A DNA stretch of 64,000 nt from Taxillus chinensis (GCA_023512835.1 CM042092.1:49500900-49564899), one strand, 5' to 3'. Positions 35,101 to 46,694 are shown, counted from the first letter of the stretch. Numbers and translations: made by a program. The notes: a model not told the origin generated them from the sequence alone.

Positions 35101-37094
35101 TGTCACGCCCCGGATTTCCAACCCGAGGAGACCGGAACGTGACCCTCCCTTTATCCGGGTTTGGACAAAGGGGTAGGATACAACATACACTTCACATTTC
35201 TTTCAGAAACCAAAATCATATAATTATTTAATTGAAACCACATGCCTTTATTATGTTTCAAACTTCATTACAATATCTCCCCCCTGGGGTTATAATGCCT
35301 CAACAAAAATTACATAATGCAAATAACACAAAACAAAGCCACAAAATGGAACTCTTCCACCTTGGTGTTCCCGCCTAACGCCCGTAGGTTCCCTGCAAGA
35401 AAACACACCATAGTAGGAGGGGTGAGCATCCACAGCTCGCAGTAGGGATCATGTCTCCCCAACCCATCCCATGCTCCTAGCATCTACATGCCATGTGTAC
35501 AAGTGCGGTGTCGTGTTACAATAATTTCAACAGACATAACAACAACCACATCAACAATTACAACCGCCACCGCCACACAAGGCTAACACTTTAACAACAA
35601 GTGATTTAACCGCCTCTTCAGGCCAAGTTATTTAACCGCCTCTTCAGGCCAAGTGATTTAACCGCCTCTTCAGGCCAAGTGATTTAACCGCCTCTTCAGG
35701 CCAAGTTTCCACGGCCTCACAGGCTAACACAAAACGGTCCCAGGCTTCCACAGCCACCGGGTGTACAAGCAACCACACAAGACATAAGACCATATAGGCA
35801 TAACATCAAACACTTAATATGCTTAGTCACACAGGAATAACGTCGAACACTTAGCATGCATATATTCAAAAGCTCACAAACCCGCCCACACAGACATTAT
35901 TTCAAACACATAATATGCATAGCCTCTCAGGTATAAAACCAAACACTTGGTGTGCACCCGTTCACAAGTGCACAATCCCAGCCATTCAGGCCACAGAGCA
36001 AACACCCAGGATACATACATACCCTAAATCACAAGTTCGCCACACAAGCATAATACCAAACACGTAATGGGCATATACACACAACTATATTCACACAGGC
36101 TTTTCATCAAACATATAGCATATAGACCACGGAACCACACTAAAATGCCACTGAAGGCCAACATCCATATAGGAGATCACACCTATATGGATTACATATG
36201 TATATATAAACAGATCTGACCAGAAACCGCCCTAGGACCCTAGGACGAGAGGAGGGATTAGGAAGAACAGAACCCCTACCTTAAAGCAGCCTCTTCCTTG
36301 CTCCCGCGCCAAACGCCTGTCCTCCCCACGCAAGATGCTCCTGGCAAGAACCAGCAACTCCCCTTCCCTCTCTCTCTCTAGCTCTCTCTCTCTCTCAGCA
36401 AGAAGCTGCAGCAAAGGAACACAAGAACCCTAAACTCAAACTCAAGCCCTCCTTATATAGACACCATCCACATCAAAACGACGTAGTTTTGATTAAGTAA
36501 ACCCAGGATCAAAACGACGTAGTTTTGATCACACAAGTTAGCACCTTTCCGCACCCATATAGGCCAAAATACTCGAATTGCAACATGGTCCTTTGGAGAA
36601 AGATCATTAGAATAACAAAACCAAGGGAACCATGCAAAAATACACCTCGCACGCCAATTTGCACGCCAATTCCCCAATTGGCGTGCAGCTCCAAATGCAC
36701 TCAAACTTCACCACAAGCCTCCTTGCATCTTGGAGAGGCCTGAGGAGCAAAAATATGCTTGCACGTGAAATGGGTGAATTCACGTTCAGCTCCAAATGCT
36801 CTGAAATTTCTGTGGTAGATAGAGGACCTCATTCTAAGAAACTTTTGTTCTTGCACGCCAATTGTTTGAGGCCATCTACTAGGTCAAAAGTGAGCTCCAA
36901 GTTCAGCCAAAACAATTTAAAACCGCCTCGTATACGCATAGCATCTTCCTAGGGCATAAATGTACGCTATCGCTTGACACATGCACCTCTCAAAAGTCCC
37001 CTCTTGGGCTCATCTCTTACCTTAAACTTGTGTACCAACATCCAAGGTGTTTGTGGTTAACTCCTTACACACGGGTTACACACGGGTCATTACA
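35101..37094 (-). repeat. 5' LTR of element C
   Basis: This is the second copy of the 1990-bp LTR, with the same internal array (35599-35702), palindromes and TATA box. It differs from the left copy by a few single bases and small indels, for example around 35441 and 36658. Confidence 0.95.
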
Positions 37095-38007
37095 GTATTC
37101 ACCCTTCCAACCTCAAGAGGAGGCGAGAGCCAGCACAGGGTATTCACCCTTCCGGCCTTTTACAGATCCCGCATATTCTCAGGCCCTAGTGCCTGCTATA
37201 CTTCCAGTATCTTGGGGTGCATACATGCCCGCTGAACTGAAGATCTACTTGGCCCTCCCTGTTCATTTAATCATTAATCCAGCTTTATCATCTCGAAGAG
37301 AGCCAAACGGCATTTGAAGAATTCATCAATTCCACAGTCATAGGGCTCGATTTATACGGGATAATGATATCTTCACTCCTTTTAGCTTGAAGAGGATCTC
37401 AGGAGAATGACTATCTCTATGCCGACGAGATAGACCTCTTCCGCAGACCATGCGGTATGTAGTGGAGGGCGAGCCTCATAATTACCCCTTAGCCGGGTAC
37501 ACTTCCATCATGCTGTGTGAGCTTTTCAATCAACCCTTGTCCGAAGAGGTATGGCGCCAACGCATTAATGGAGAGAATGAAGGGCACCGCCCTTGGCATG
37601 GTGTGCATGAGGTGCCGATTCCGGTGCACATTGACCGCCACTATGTACTTGTCCGTGTGAATCTGGATGTAGGCCATGCCGTGCTATATGATCCAAGCCA
37701 AGGCGAAGGGTTTGCTAAACGGAAAAGACAGGTTAGTGCATGGGTTCATCAAACGCATGAAAGTGGCAATGATCAAAGAAGGCTTGTTGGCGGACAAGCT
37801 CCCTCTTATTCACTACAATGAAATGCAAATTCCCCCAACACTGACCAATTCAGCTGTGGGATCTTTGTTTGCTACTACATGATGGGTATTCTGCAAGGGA
37901 AGGAAAATTGGGAAGTGCGCGGCGAGACGTCGGCTGACTTTGTGGCTCAGGTGCGACGAATGGTGGCCAATGTCATCTACTATTACAGTGTGCCAAACCA
38001 GGGGTAA
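37095..38007 (+). pseudogene. Second ORF of element B, C-terminal part: Ulp1/C48-type cysteine protease domain
   Basis: From 37450 the frame reads AGYTSIMLCELFNQPLSEEV and, at 37609-37701, EVPIPVHIDRHYVLVRVNLD followed by VGHAVLYDPSQGE. After an in-frame TGA (37819-37821) the same frame continues NTDQFSCGIFVCYYMMGILQ and ends at TAA 38005-38007. The pattern I-P-V-H-I-D-x-H-Y-V-L...LYD-P...C-G-I-F-V-C is that of Ulp1/SENP-type (peptidase family C48) SUMO proteases. His at 37639, Asp at 37690 (17 residues later, the spacing I recall for yeast Ulp1) and Cys at 37855 fit the triad. Between them the homologous reading seems to switch frame (37676-37882), so the copy is a frameshifted pseudogene. 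C48 proteases normally process or remove SUMO; its role in a retrotransposon is not known to me. Confidence 0.75.
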
Positions 38008-39521
38008 CTGTTTTTCCTACTCCCTATTTTATGCCATGAGGACATAGCATATTTTAAGTGTGGTGTATGGGGAGTGAATTGAGCCACTTGCTTGTCTTTT
38101 ATGTTGTGATTGCATTTTTTTTTTATAAAAACAAAAAAAAAAAAAAAAATTTTTGCATGATTGTTTGAGTTGTTTGCTTGAATGATTTGCTTGTAGAGAC
38201 ATGGATATTAAGTATGCAATTTTGGCTTAAAATTTAATTTTTATGCCACATTAGTATCATGTTGTGATAAGGGTGTTAAAGTAGTTAAAATGTGCTCTGA
38301 ATTGGTTTACTCATGTCTTTATCTTTTGAATGATATCACCATGTTTTTGGAGCTGAGTTTTGAATATTAGCTGAGCATGAAATGCTATGATAGACCTAAG
38401 TAACCCTTAAAGTTGAGTGAAAAAGAAATGAAAAATGAGAACAGCTTCTTTTAGCCTTTGAGTGCCATTTTAGGGTATGGGTAATAGTTTGATTTGCTAC
38501 TCTTCTTTGCACTTAACATTGGTTATTTAATGGTAGGAGTCAAGTAAGCATGTGATTACTTATTAGTGCTCAGTGTTTGGTGTGTGGAGTTAGGATGCAA
38601 GACCTCTAAGTCATTGTGACTGTCTTTGCATTCTTTTCTTTATTTTGTGATATTATTGGAAAAGGCTGTGATATGGAATGTGAAAAAGCCATCACTTAAT
38701 TGGAAAATGGGATGTGAGACATCAATGAATTTTGTCTCCCCTTATGTAGCAAAATGGCAAGGGGTTTGCATTAGAAAAACCAATGTTATGTGAGTAAAAA
38801 AAAAAAAAGAGTGAATAATCCATCAAGGGAGAGCATAAAATGCAACCTTGTAAGGTTATTACTAAAAAAAAAAAAAAAAAAAAGAAGAAAGATTCAGAAT
38901 AAAAGCCACACTGGCTTGATGTTTATGTGTGATTATTTATTTGTGTAGCCACATTGGCTCAGTTTTGTGTTTTGAGAGTGTTGAGCTCAATTCTTTAGCT
39001 CATGTTTTGTTTATTGAGTTTAGAATAGAGTGTGAGTTGAAATAAAGTAGAATAGAGAGTGTGTTTTCTTTGATGAGCACAATAGGGAACTCTCATGATT
39101 GCTTGACAAGTACTTAATCAATAGTGATGGCGAGTGTAGAGATAGAGTTTTTCTATCCATTGTTCATTGATAGGTATTGGGCTTGAGAATTATTATATTT
39201 GAGTGAGGCTGCTTATCCTTGGTAAGAACTTAAAGGGAAACTAGGTGCTATTTTATCATGGATTGCTTGCTCATATCTCGAAATTTAAGTGGTGATATTG
39301 CATGGTTGTTGGACTAGGGATATGGACATGAATGAACTAAGTTATGACTCATTTTGATGCTTAAATTCCCATTTCATCATGATAGAGTTGCATGCTTAGG
39401 AAACCATGATTCTCCTTGATTGTTATTTTATTTTTCTTCCGTTTGATTGCGTGTTTATTTTATTTTTGCATGCTTGTATGTTTTTGCTTGAGGACAAGCA
39501 ATGGTTCAAGTGTGGTGTATT
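38008..39521 (+). other. 3' untranslated region of element B with polypurine-like repeats
   Basis: AT-rich, non-coding, with three A-tracts (around 38128, 38797 and 38863). A purine-rich motif AAGTGTGGTGTATGGGGAG lies at 38056-38074, and AAGTGTGGTGTAT is repeated at 39508-39520 directly before the 3' LTR, where it would act as the polypurine tract. GAGGACAAGCAATGGTTC just before it is common at this place in Athila/Tat elements. Confidence 0.7.
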
Positions 39522-41040
39522 TGATAACGTGCATTTTATGCCATTATTCTAGTGTTTATTTAGGATGTTTAAGAGCATGATTAGAGCCTTATTGCTTCAT
39601 ATATCATATATATTTGCTCTAACCCCTAGGAAGATGCTAGTTGTAAATACATGCGCTTTTAAGTTGTTTTGGCAGGTTTTGGACCTCACTTTTGACATAG
39701 TAGATGACCTCAAACAATTGGCGTGCAAGAACAAAAGTTGCTTAGAATGATGGCCTCTACCTACCAGGAGAAATTTCAGAGCATTTGGAGCTAATTTGGA
39801 GTTGCACGTGAATTCACCCATATCACGTGCAAGCATATTTTTGCCTCTCAGGCCTCTACATGATGCAAGGAAGCTTGGGGTGAAGTTTGAGCTGATTTGG
39901 AGGTGCACGTGAATTCACCATATCACGTGCAAATTGGCGTGCAGAGATATTTTTGGACCGATCCAATCGTTTTTCCATGCCGATCATTTGTTCCTAAAGG
40001 CCCAAGTCCAAATTGTGGATGGAAGATAGAGTTTTTAATGTTTCGAGTGTTACTTATCAAAACTACGCCGTTTTGATAAGTGGGCTAGGTTACACATCTC
40101 AAAGCCCATCCAAACTCTATAAATAAGAGCTCCACGCCCCTTGCTAGCCAAGCCTAACCCCCTACACGTTAGAGAGAGAGAGAGAGGCTCCACGACTTGG
40201 AGGTGCTCCTTGACCTAGGAGAGCAGCCGTCGCAGCCGTCGCAGCGGCCGTCGCGGATTTTGGAGCCTGGATTTGAAGCTTTGCTTGTGCGCGTGATCAA
40301 GAAGAAGATGTTGAGCTTTTCTGCTTTGTGTTTGCTTGTAATCATGCGTGAGTAGTCTTATAATCTAGGGGAGCAATGTAGCCCCCTTGTTGCTTTCGTT
40401 GTGTTTATGAATATTTGGGTTTGGATGATTGAAGTTTTGCATGTTTTATGAATCTGTTCTTAATTCTATCTTTGGATGTACACCTTGGTATTCTTAGCCC
40501 TAGTCTGGGGCAGATTGAGATTCATAACTTATTTGTAATTGGTGTGATCATTATCCTTTTGCAAGTATGATTTATTGGCTTTGCATGTTTGTGTGTTTAG
40601 ATGACCATTCTGGCATACAACTCTTAAAAGGACCTCAATGACCATTTGTTGTCCTTGGCTTATGTTTAGCATGTTTTCAATCGACAACCCTAATACCATG
40701 AACCAGTAAAGATAACATAGGGAGGTGAAATTGTGACCCTAGATGCTTTTAATCCTTAAAACTTAATCCTAAAATCAACTTTCTTTCTTTGTTTATTAAG
40801 AAAACCAAATAAAAATTAGATCTTTAGTTTAAAAAAGAAAACTTTTGCCAAGACATTTTATAGAACAAGAGTAATTGGGTGATTTGATTTGAGAACTAGA
40901 GAACTAGGTTAATCCTCGTGGGTTCGACCCCTTTCTTGTCGTTTATTCTTTTAGTGCAAACTTAGGGAATTTATTATTTTGAAGAGAGATTTAACGACAT
41001 TAGCTAGCTCTTTTAGAGAGGCTAAAAATCTTGTCTGTCA
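39522..41040 (+). repeat. 3' LTR of element B
   Basis: Starts TGATAACGTGCATTTTATG and ends CTTGTCTGTCA, 1519 bp, nearly identical to the 5' LTR. It has the same four G-boxes, the palindrome at 40052-40081, a TATAAATA box near 40119 and a GA microsatellite near 40170. The target-site duplication aatgt follows at 41041. Confidence 0.95.
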
Positions 41041-41045
41041 AATGT

Positions 41046-41270
41046 CTCCGGATGCTTGGGCCACCACCTGCGACAACTTCCTTGTCCTGAGGGCCTTTTA
41101 GGAGATGACTGAAAGTTGCCATGCCTATATGAATGTCATGTTATGCATGATGACAGGTTAGGATGACAGGTTAATATATATCAAGGCAGTCAGAAAGGAT
41201 AAAGAATAAACCAATAGTAAAAAAAAAGCTAATATGTGCAGGGGATGACTTAAGGACTACCCTGCAAAAC
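41046..41270 (-). pseudogene. Upstream end of element D coding region
   Basis: On the minus strand, 41160-41046 continues the frame that crosses B's insertion point, with residues such as HGNFQSSPKRPSGQGSC and PKHPETFYFALGIF. The duplicated aatgt lies in this frame. Further upstream, between 41160 and 41270, I see no clear protein. Length and start are unknown. Confidence 0.45.
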
Positions 41271-43179
41271 AAAGGTTAGCATGGCATGGAATGAGCAAAC
41301 AAAATGTGGGTCAATGCTCCTGATGGGCTTTTATTGCTACACCTATCTTATTCGTTGGTTCCCAAACTTCCTCAATAGAGGGCTCTGTACACCATGGGTT
41401 AAGTTCCCAAAAAAGTCTATGATTTTTATTTAGCTAAGTTATTTATTCAAGTCATGGTGAAAATGGATTTACCCTAAATTTCTAAAGGGAGTCCTAAAGG
41501 TTTTGGGTTTTTATTTGAAGTGGATAATGAGATCCTACGGGTTGGTTTTGGTGTTTGGTTTTATTTTGGAAATTGAAAATATGACTTTTTCTTTCTTATT
41601 TTCCCTTTTTTGTTTTTTGTTTTTTGGGTTAGAAAACATACATTTTTTGTTTGTTTTTGTTTTGTTTTGTTTTTTTTTTTGTCTTTGTTTTTTTTTTGTT
41701 TTTTTGGTTTTGGAAATTGAAGTACTAATTTTGGTTTTTTTTTTTGTTTGAAAACATGAAAACGTTTTTTTTTGTTTGTTTTTGTTTTGTTTTGTTTTTT
41801 TGTTTTTGGAAACCCTTTTTTTTTTTTGAAAACCCAAAATCTTAAATCAAAGTAATGAACATATGCATTAAAGTAAAAAAAACTGTGGAGTGTGTGATTA
41901 TAACATCCACAAATAAATAAACAGAAAAACACTTTTTTTTCTTTTTTTTTCATCTCCTCTTTCTCTTATGCCTTTCTTTGCGCTCTTTTTTTTTTTGTTT
42001 CCACTATATTTTACATATTACAACGTACCACATACAAAGAATGAAAATACAAGGAAAATACAATAGCAAATACTAAAAATTACATCAAATATAGAGATAA
42101 GCTAAAAAATGAAAACCAGGAAAATACTAAAATCACATTAAATATAAATATAAATAATCTAAAAAAAGTGCAACAAATGTAAATTACACTGACTTTGACT
42201 TGAATGGGGCTTTATTACGGGATGTCCGTTCGAAATATTCCTCTATACCGAAAGACGCTTGCTTACCCAAATCACCAAATTCCAGCAGCACCAAGTGCAA
42301 CGATTAGCTAGGACGTACTGTGGAGACTACCAAGGTACACTGATTTTTTTGTTTTTTTATGATAGAAACGTAAGAAAAAGAGAGAAAAACGAAAGGCAGA
42401 CTGGCGTTGTTTTTTTGTCTCTCTTCTGCTAAAAAAAAGGCTGAAACGAAATAAGAGGGAAAGAGAAGTTGGGAAGGATGGGCGATTTTGATTTTAGGAC
42501 AGGGGAAGTGTTGGGCGAAAATCGGGCGAAAATCTGGAATTAGGCAACTGGGTGTGAAGATGGCGACAGGGTTCTCTCTTTTCGCGTGGGGAAGAATTTG
42601 GGACTCTACTCTCTTTTTTTTTTTGCAGGGAAGAAGCTGGCGGGATCTGGGTTTTTATTCTCTATGTTTTTTTTTTCTCAACTCTCTGTTTTTTTTTCTC
42701 TATGCCTCTCTGTTTGCGCTGGGACGAGGCTGGGGTGTAAATGGTATCAGGTTTTTTCAACAATGATCAGGGCTCTCTCCGTTTTTTTTTTTTCGGGGTG
42801 TTTTTTTTTTTGGAGGAAGCCGGGCGTTTTTTTTCATGTATTGATGGGTCTCTCTCTGTGTCTCCCTTTCTCACGTGGACAGGAGCCTGGATTTAAAGGG
42901 CTGGCGAATTTTGGCCGGATTGTCATTAATTGCTGCATTTAATGCTCTATTATGAAGGCCGGCGTTTTTTAATTGCAAATTTTGTGCTTTGTCTGGTGGT
43001 TGGACAGCCTGTGCGTAAAATGGGGCAACTCGTGATTGCCGTTTGAATTTGTATTTTAGCACATGTGACTGACAAGTTGTTGAAAAATGATTCTTTGTCG
43101 GATGGCCAGGCGCAGAATACGGGTCTCATGAACGACCCGCGGAGAAAAGCCCGGGAAGAGGCCGAAAACGCCAATCGGC
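41271..43179 (+). other. T-rich, low-complexity region
   Basis: Long T-runs and TTTTTG repeats occur (41500-41990, 42610-42830). In plus orientation, parts resemble the leader of element F, for example CTAAAGGGAGTCCTAAAGG at 41480 versus CTAAAAGAAGTCCTAA near 60150, and AGTGTGTGATTATAACATCC at 41888 versus GAGTGATTGTGTCATTC near 60630. Apparent ORFs here are translated homopolymers. I see no gene. Confidence 0.5.
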
Positions 43180-43680
43180 GAAGGTCAAGGGGTCGGAGGA
43201 TCGAAGTGTTGGCATGGTCGAAGCTTCGGTGGGTCGAATTTCGGTGGGGCGAAGGTCAACGGTCAACAGGTCGAAGTGTCGGCAGGTCGAAGGTTAACAA
43301 TCAACGGGTCGAAGGCTTACAGGCGTTGCAGGTCAAGGGTCAAAGGTCGGAGTGTCGGCAGCGGGGCTTCGAGGGTCAAGGGTCGATGGTCGGAGTGCCG
43401 GCAGGTCAAGGGGTCGTAGGTCGTGTGTCGAAGGCGTCGCAAGTCCTGGCGTCGTAAGTCTCGAGGCGTTGCATCTTCACAAGGTTCGAAAGTCCGAAGG
43501 GGTAAGTCGTAGGTCGGAGTGTCGGCAACGAGGCTACGAGGCTTTGAGGCTTCGATGCTTCGAGGCTTTGAGGTTTCGAGGCTTCGAGGCTTCGATGCTT
43601 TGGGGCTTCGAAGGTCAATGGGTCGAAGTGTCGGCAGGTCAACGGTCAACGGTCAACGGTCAACCTCGAACTTTTAATTA
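43180..43680 (+). repeat. Degenerate GGTCGAAGTGTCGGCA / GGTCAACGG tandem array
   Basis: Units such as GGTCGAAGTGTCGGCAGGTC, GGTCAACGG and GAGGCTTCGAGGCTT alternate over 500 bp, with CpG-rich composition in an AT-rich neighbourhood. Four GGTCAACGGTCAACGG copies occur near 43640-43670. All three frames stay open in places because the repeat lacks stops; I do not take this as coding. Confidence 0.85.
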
Positions 43681-44145
43681 CCCTTTTACCCTTACCGATA
43701 ATGCAAAAATGGATGACCTTTTAGAGATTGTTTGGGAAGACCCGTATTCGCCTATATAGACATTTTAGAGAATTCCGCATGATCACTTTTTCGGGCAGTT
43801 TGACCAGGGGCATTGACCGTCTTTTGGCAAGTTTGACTTTTTCCAACGAAAGTTGTTTTGGCCATAACTTCTTCATTTTAAATCGAATAGAGCTCGGTCA
43901 AGTGCGTTATTCTCCAAATTTCTTCCTCTATCTCTTGATTTTGGTCTTGGGGCGCTTCAAAGATTTGTAGCAAAAGTCATTAATTTTGGACTCCCCCGTC
44001 CGTGTCAATTGTATCCATCTCGTGCAAATTGGGGTTAACCATTCCTTGGAAGTATGGGATCATTGTGGACCTGTTCAACAAGGTATATGGCATGGGCGAG
44101 AAAGGTATATCAAATGGGGTTAGTATGTCCAACCCGGACAAAATG
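43681..44145 (+). other. Unassigned spacer, possibly LTR-derived
   Basis: Contains CTATATAGACATTTTAG (TATA-like, 43755) and GACCAGGGGCATTGACCGTC. These short motifs resemble LTR sequence around 57429 (GACCCGTATT) but boundaries could not be drawn. No coding evidence. Confidence 0.3.
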
Positions 44146-44621
44146 GGTTCCAACACTTATTCCGCACAAGTCCTTCCTTACTCCGTATGAATAAAAGACT
44201 CGGATTCCGTGCTCCGTGTCTTCTTGTCCTTAGTCCGCTTGAGTGGAAGATTTAGCTTTTTATTCCATAACAATTCTCTCTTACTCTATGTGAAAAGTAG
44301 ACTACGATTCTTATTCCGCATCTTTGTAACTTAGATCATTTAAGTGTAAGACACGGAATCCTTAGTCCGTAACTTTAAGTACTTAGTCCGCTCAAGTGAT
44401 CCTTATTCTCGTATGAAGACTTGGTTATTTACCAAGTGCTTGACGACACTCAAGTTAGTCCGGATCAGGATTATGTATCCTGTCCTTAGCTTTCTTCTCA
44501 AGAGTGAAGATCCGATTTAGAGTTTTATCTTTTGCAACAACTTAGAATAAATAAACAAGGTCTCAAATCAAATTACATAGGATTTTATCTGTATCGTCCA
44601 AATTCTGGATTTGATCCAACA
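44146..44621 (-). repeat. Truncated copia LTR of the 61800 family
   Basis: On the minus strand it begins TGTTGGATCAAATCCAG (44621) and runs through the CTTGGTTATTTACCAAG palindrome (near 44424-44440) and decayed CTTAGTCCG repeats before ending abruptly at about 44146. The GGGACCATCA end is missing, so only about a third of the LTR is present. Confidence 0.75.
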
Positions 44622-45189
44622 GAGGTTATCGCTGGCTCAAAGACGTGAAGACTCGAAGACCGATAGAGTGAAAGTCTTGTTCTAACCTAGATTCGAAGCT
44701 GAAGAGCAGAAGAATTGAAAGATCAATTCGAAGATCCAAGGCTCGAAGACTCAGACTTGAAGATTCGAAGGTGAAGACTCGTCAAAGTGAGTGAGTTCTG
44801 AAGTAATACTATTTTTGTATTTGTATTTAAGAGAAAAGAGAGTTGGTCCTACTGTAAACCAAAGCTTATAGTGGATTGGTCTCGGTGTAGGTACACCCTC
44901 ACCACCCTGGAGAAGATCACATTGATCGAACTACCTAAACCGTGTGTCTTTCTCTTTTACTTCCCATACATACCTACTATTAATTTGATATTGCATAAGA
45001 CACTAAAATATCACCCAAAGAAAAACCACATCTGTAAAATACCTCTGAGTATCATACTATTCTTAAAACTATAGAAAATAGTTTTAATTATACATATTGA
45101 CCCCCCTCTCTGTACACACACACATATACCCAGACAATTTTGCTTGGATCTTGGGAATATCATTACTTCTAGAAAACATCTTGTGTTTA
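44622..45189 (+). repeat. Probable 3' part of the 5' LTR of element H
   Basis: CGAAGACTCGAAGA-type repeats (44640-44780), then CTCGGTGTAGGTACACCCTC and TTGACCCCCCTCTCTGTAC, as at the end of Sirevirus-type LTRs. The same CGAAGACTCG repeats reappear in H's tail (52550-53049). The left part is missing, and the assignment to H is inferred from position and shared repeats. Confidence 0.45.
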
Positions 45190-45194
45190 GTTTC

Positions 45195-46605
45195 GTTGGA
45201 TCAAACCCAGAATTTGGATAATGTTGATAAAACCCTATGTAATTTGACTTGAGAATGTTCATGTTTATTTTACGTTATTATAGAAGATTTGTTCTATGTG
45301 GAATCAACACTTGTGAGAGCAAAGGCGAGGACAGGATACATAATCTTGATTCGGACAAACGTGAGTGTCGTCAAACACTTGGTAAATAACCAAGTCTACA
45401 CTTGATACGGAGTAAGAATCACTCGTACGGACTAAACACTTAAAGTCATGGACTGAGGAATCCACGTCTAACACTTTAATGGACAAAGTTAAATAGATGT
45501 GGAATAAGAATCCTAGTTTACATCTCGCACCGAGTAAGAGAGAACAGTGATGAGAATAAAAAGCTAACTCTTCCACTCAAGCGGACTAAGGACAAGAAGA
45601 CACAGAGTAAGGAATCTGAGTCTTTCATTCATGCGGAGTAAGGAACGGCTTGTGCGGAATAAGGACCCAAGTTCTTTATTTGCACAGAGTAAAGAAAAGA
45701 GATGCGGAGTAAGGAATCGAACCTTTTACTCAAGCGGAGTAAGGATGCGCCGATACGAAGTAAGCCATCCGAACCTTTTAACTCATGCGGAGTAAGGAAC
45801 TCATGCGGAGTAAGGAACTCGTGCGTAGTAAGGAAGTGCTGATACGGAGTAAGCTCTCCGGATTTCTTATTCATACGGAGTAAGGAAGCGGCGACACGGA
45901 AGAAGGATTCCAGTATCAAACCGACACGGAGTAAGCAACTATTGACACGGAGTAAGGATCCGAGCTTCATTAACACGGAGTAAAGAACTTTACAATGGAT
46001 TAAGAAGACACTACTACAACTTATTAGCTTCGTATTCAAAGTCGTCGCTCCGTGTCCCGATGTAAGACAAACTCGTTGAAAACCTAAATCATCTTACACA
46101 TGGACCACACAGAGATGTGGACATAACTTTAATTGCACTTGGAATCATACAAAGTAATTCAAAGTTTAAAGACCTAAGATCTTGAGCTCCACATCCGCAG
46201 CAATCAAAGCAGAGAGATTTCCAAGGAGCAGCCAATGCCACACGCTGCTGGAAGAATAAGTTCTAAGGATGTTTTCTAACGAGATGGCTATATATATTAA
46301 CACTTGCGTATTTTCATATAAGCGCGTACATGTACAAGAGCTTTAGAGATCATATTGGCTAGTGTGTAAGTTATTGTAAACAGAGTGTAAGAGAGTTTTT
46401 TAGTAGATCAAAAAGCTTCATAAGCTTCAATCTGCTACTATTTTGTTGTATTTATCTTTTGATAATAAGAACAAAATACTTCCACTATCCTGGTTATCTT
46501 CCACACTGATTTTATCATTTAACCAGATAAGTGTTGTGCTAGAGACGAGCAAAGAGTTTTCAATTAGAGCCTATGCACTCCCCTCTAGGCTCCCAGGGAC
46601 CAACA
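45195..46605 (+). repeat. Solo copia LTR of the 61800 family in H
   Basis: Begins GTTGGATCAAACCCAG and ends AGGGACCAACA, 1411 bp, with gtttc on both sides (45190-45194 and 46606-46610). The initial T of the usual TGTTGG end is missing. CGGAGTAAGGA tandem repeats fill 45640-45990, the same family as CTTACTCCG in the other LTRs, in opposite orientation. No internal sequence follows, so it is a solo LTR left by recombination. Confidence 0.9.
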
Positions 46606-46694
46606 GTTTCCGCATATTATTTACAAGATTTGTTTTCTAAATCTACTCTTTTGATAAAAAGATCTCAAGATATAAGTACAAAAAAGTCTATTCA

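Larger units (their letters stand above)
28429..37094 (-). mobile_element. Chromovirus-like LTR element C nested in B, interior mostly non-coding
   Basis: LTRs of 1990 and 1994 bp (28429-30418 and 35101-37094) flank 4.68 kb. gtatt is duplicated at 28424-28428 and 37095-37099. On the minus strand the right LTR is the 5' one: it is followed by TGGTATCAGAGC (35086-35097), and the left LTR is preceded by a purine tract. The LTR ends TGTAATGACCC... and ...GGGGCGTGACA are of the kind seen in plant chromoviruses. No RT, integrase or protease could be found in the interior, so C looks like a non-autonomous (LARD-like) or heavily decayed derivative. The two LTRs are almost identical by eye, so it moved recently. 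Confidence 0.9.
18984..41040 (+). mobile_element. Athila/Tat-like Ty3/gypsy retrotransposon B, both LTRs present, with nested element C
   Basis: Two LTRs of about 1.5 kb (18984-20505 and 39522-41040) flank gag, protease, RT, RNase H, integrase, a promoter-like block and a second ORF ending in a Ulp1-like domain. The 5-bp duplication aatgt flanks the whole unit. The two LTRs look nearly identical by eye (I noticed a few indels, for example near 19975 versus 40507), which implies a fairly recent insertion. Without the 8.7-kb nested element C, B is about 13.4 kb. It sits in the coding part of element D. Frameshifts in gag, RT and the second ORF mean that it is not autonomous now. Confidence 0.95.

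Noticed and set aside
35001..35231. ORFs at the LTR ends of element C
   Set aside because: Identical short ORFs occur at both LTRs because the sequence is duplicated; they have no homology and end within the LTR.
41503..41953. Long ORFs on both strands in the T-rich region
   Set aside because: The translations are homopolymer-like (Phe/Leu or Lys/Thr runs) and follow the TTTTTG repeats; no domain.
43065..43759. ORFs through the GGTCGAAG repeats
   Set aside because: Open frames arise because the repeat lacks stop codons; several frames on both strands are open, and the sequence is a repeat of itself.
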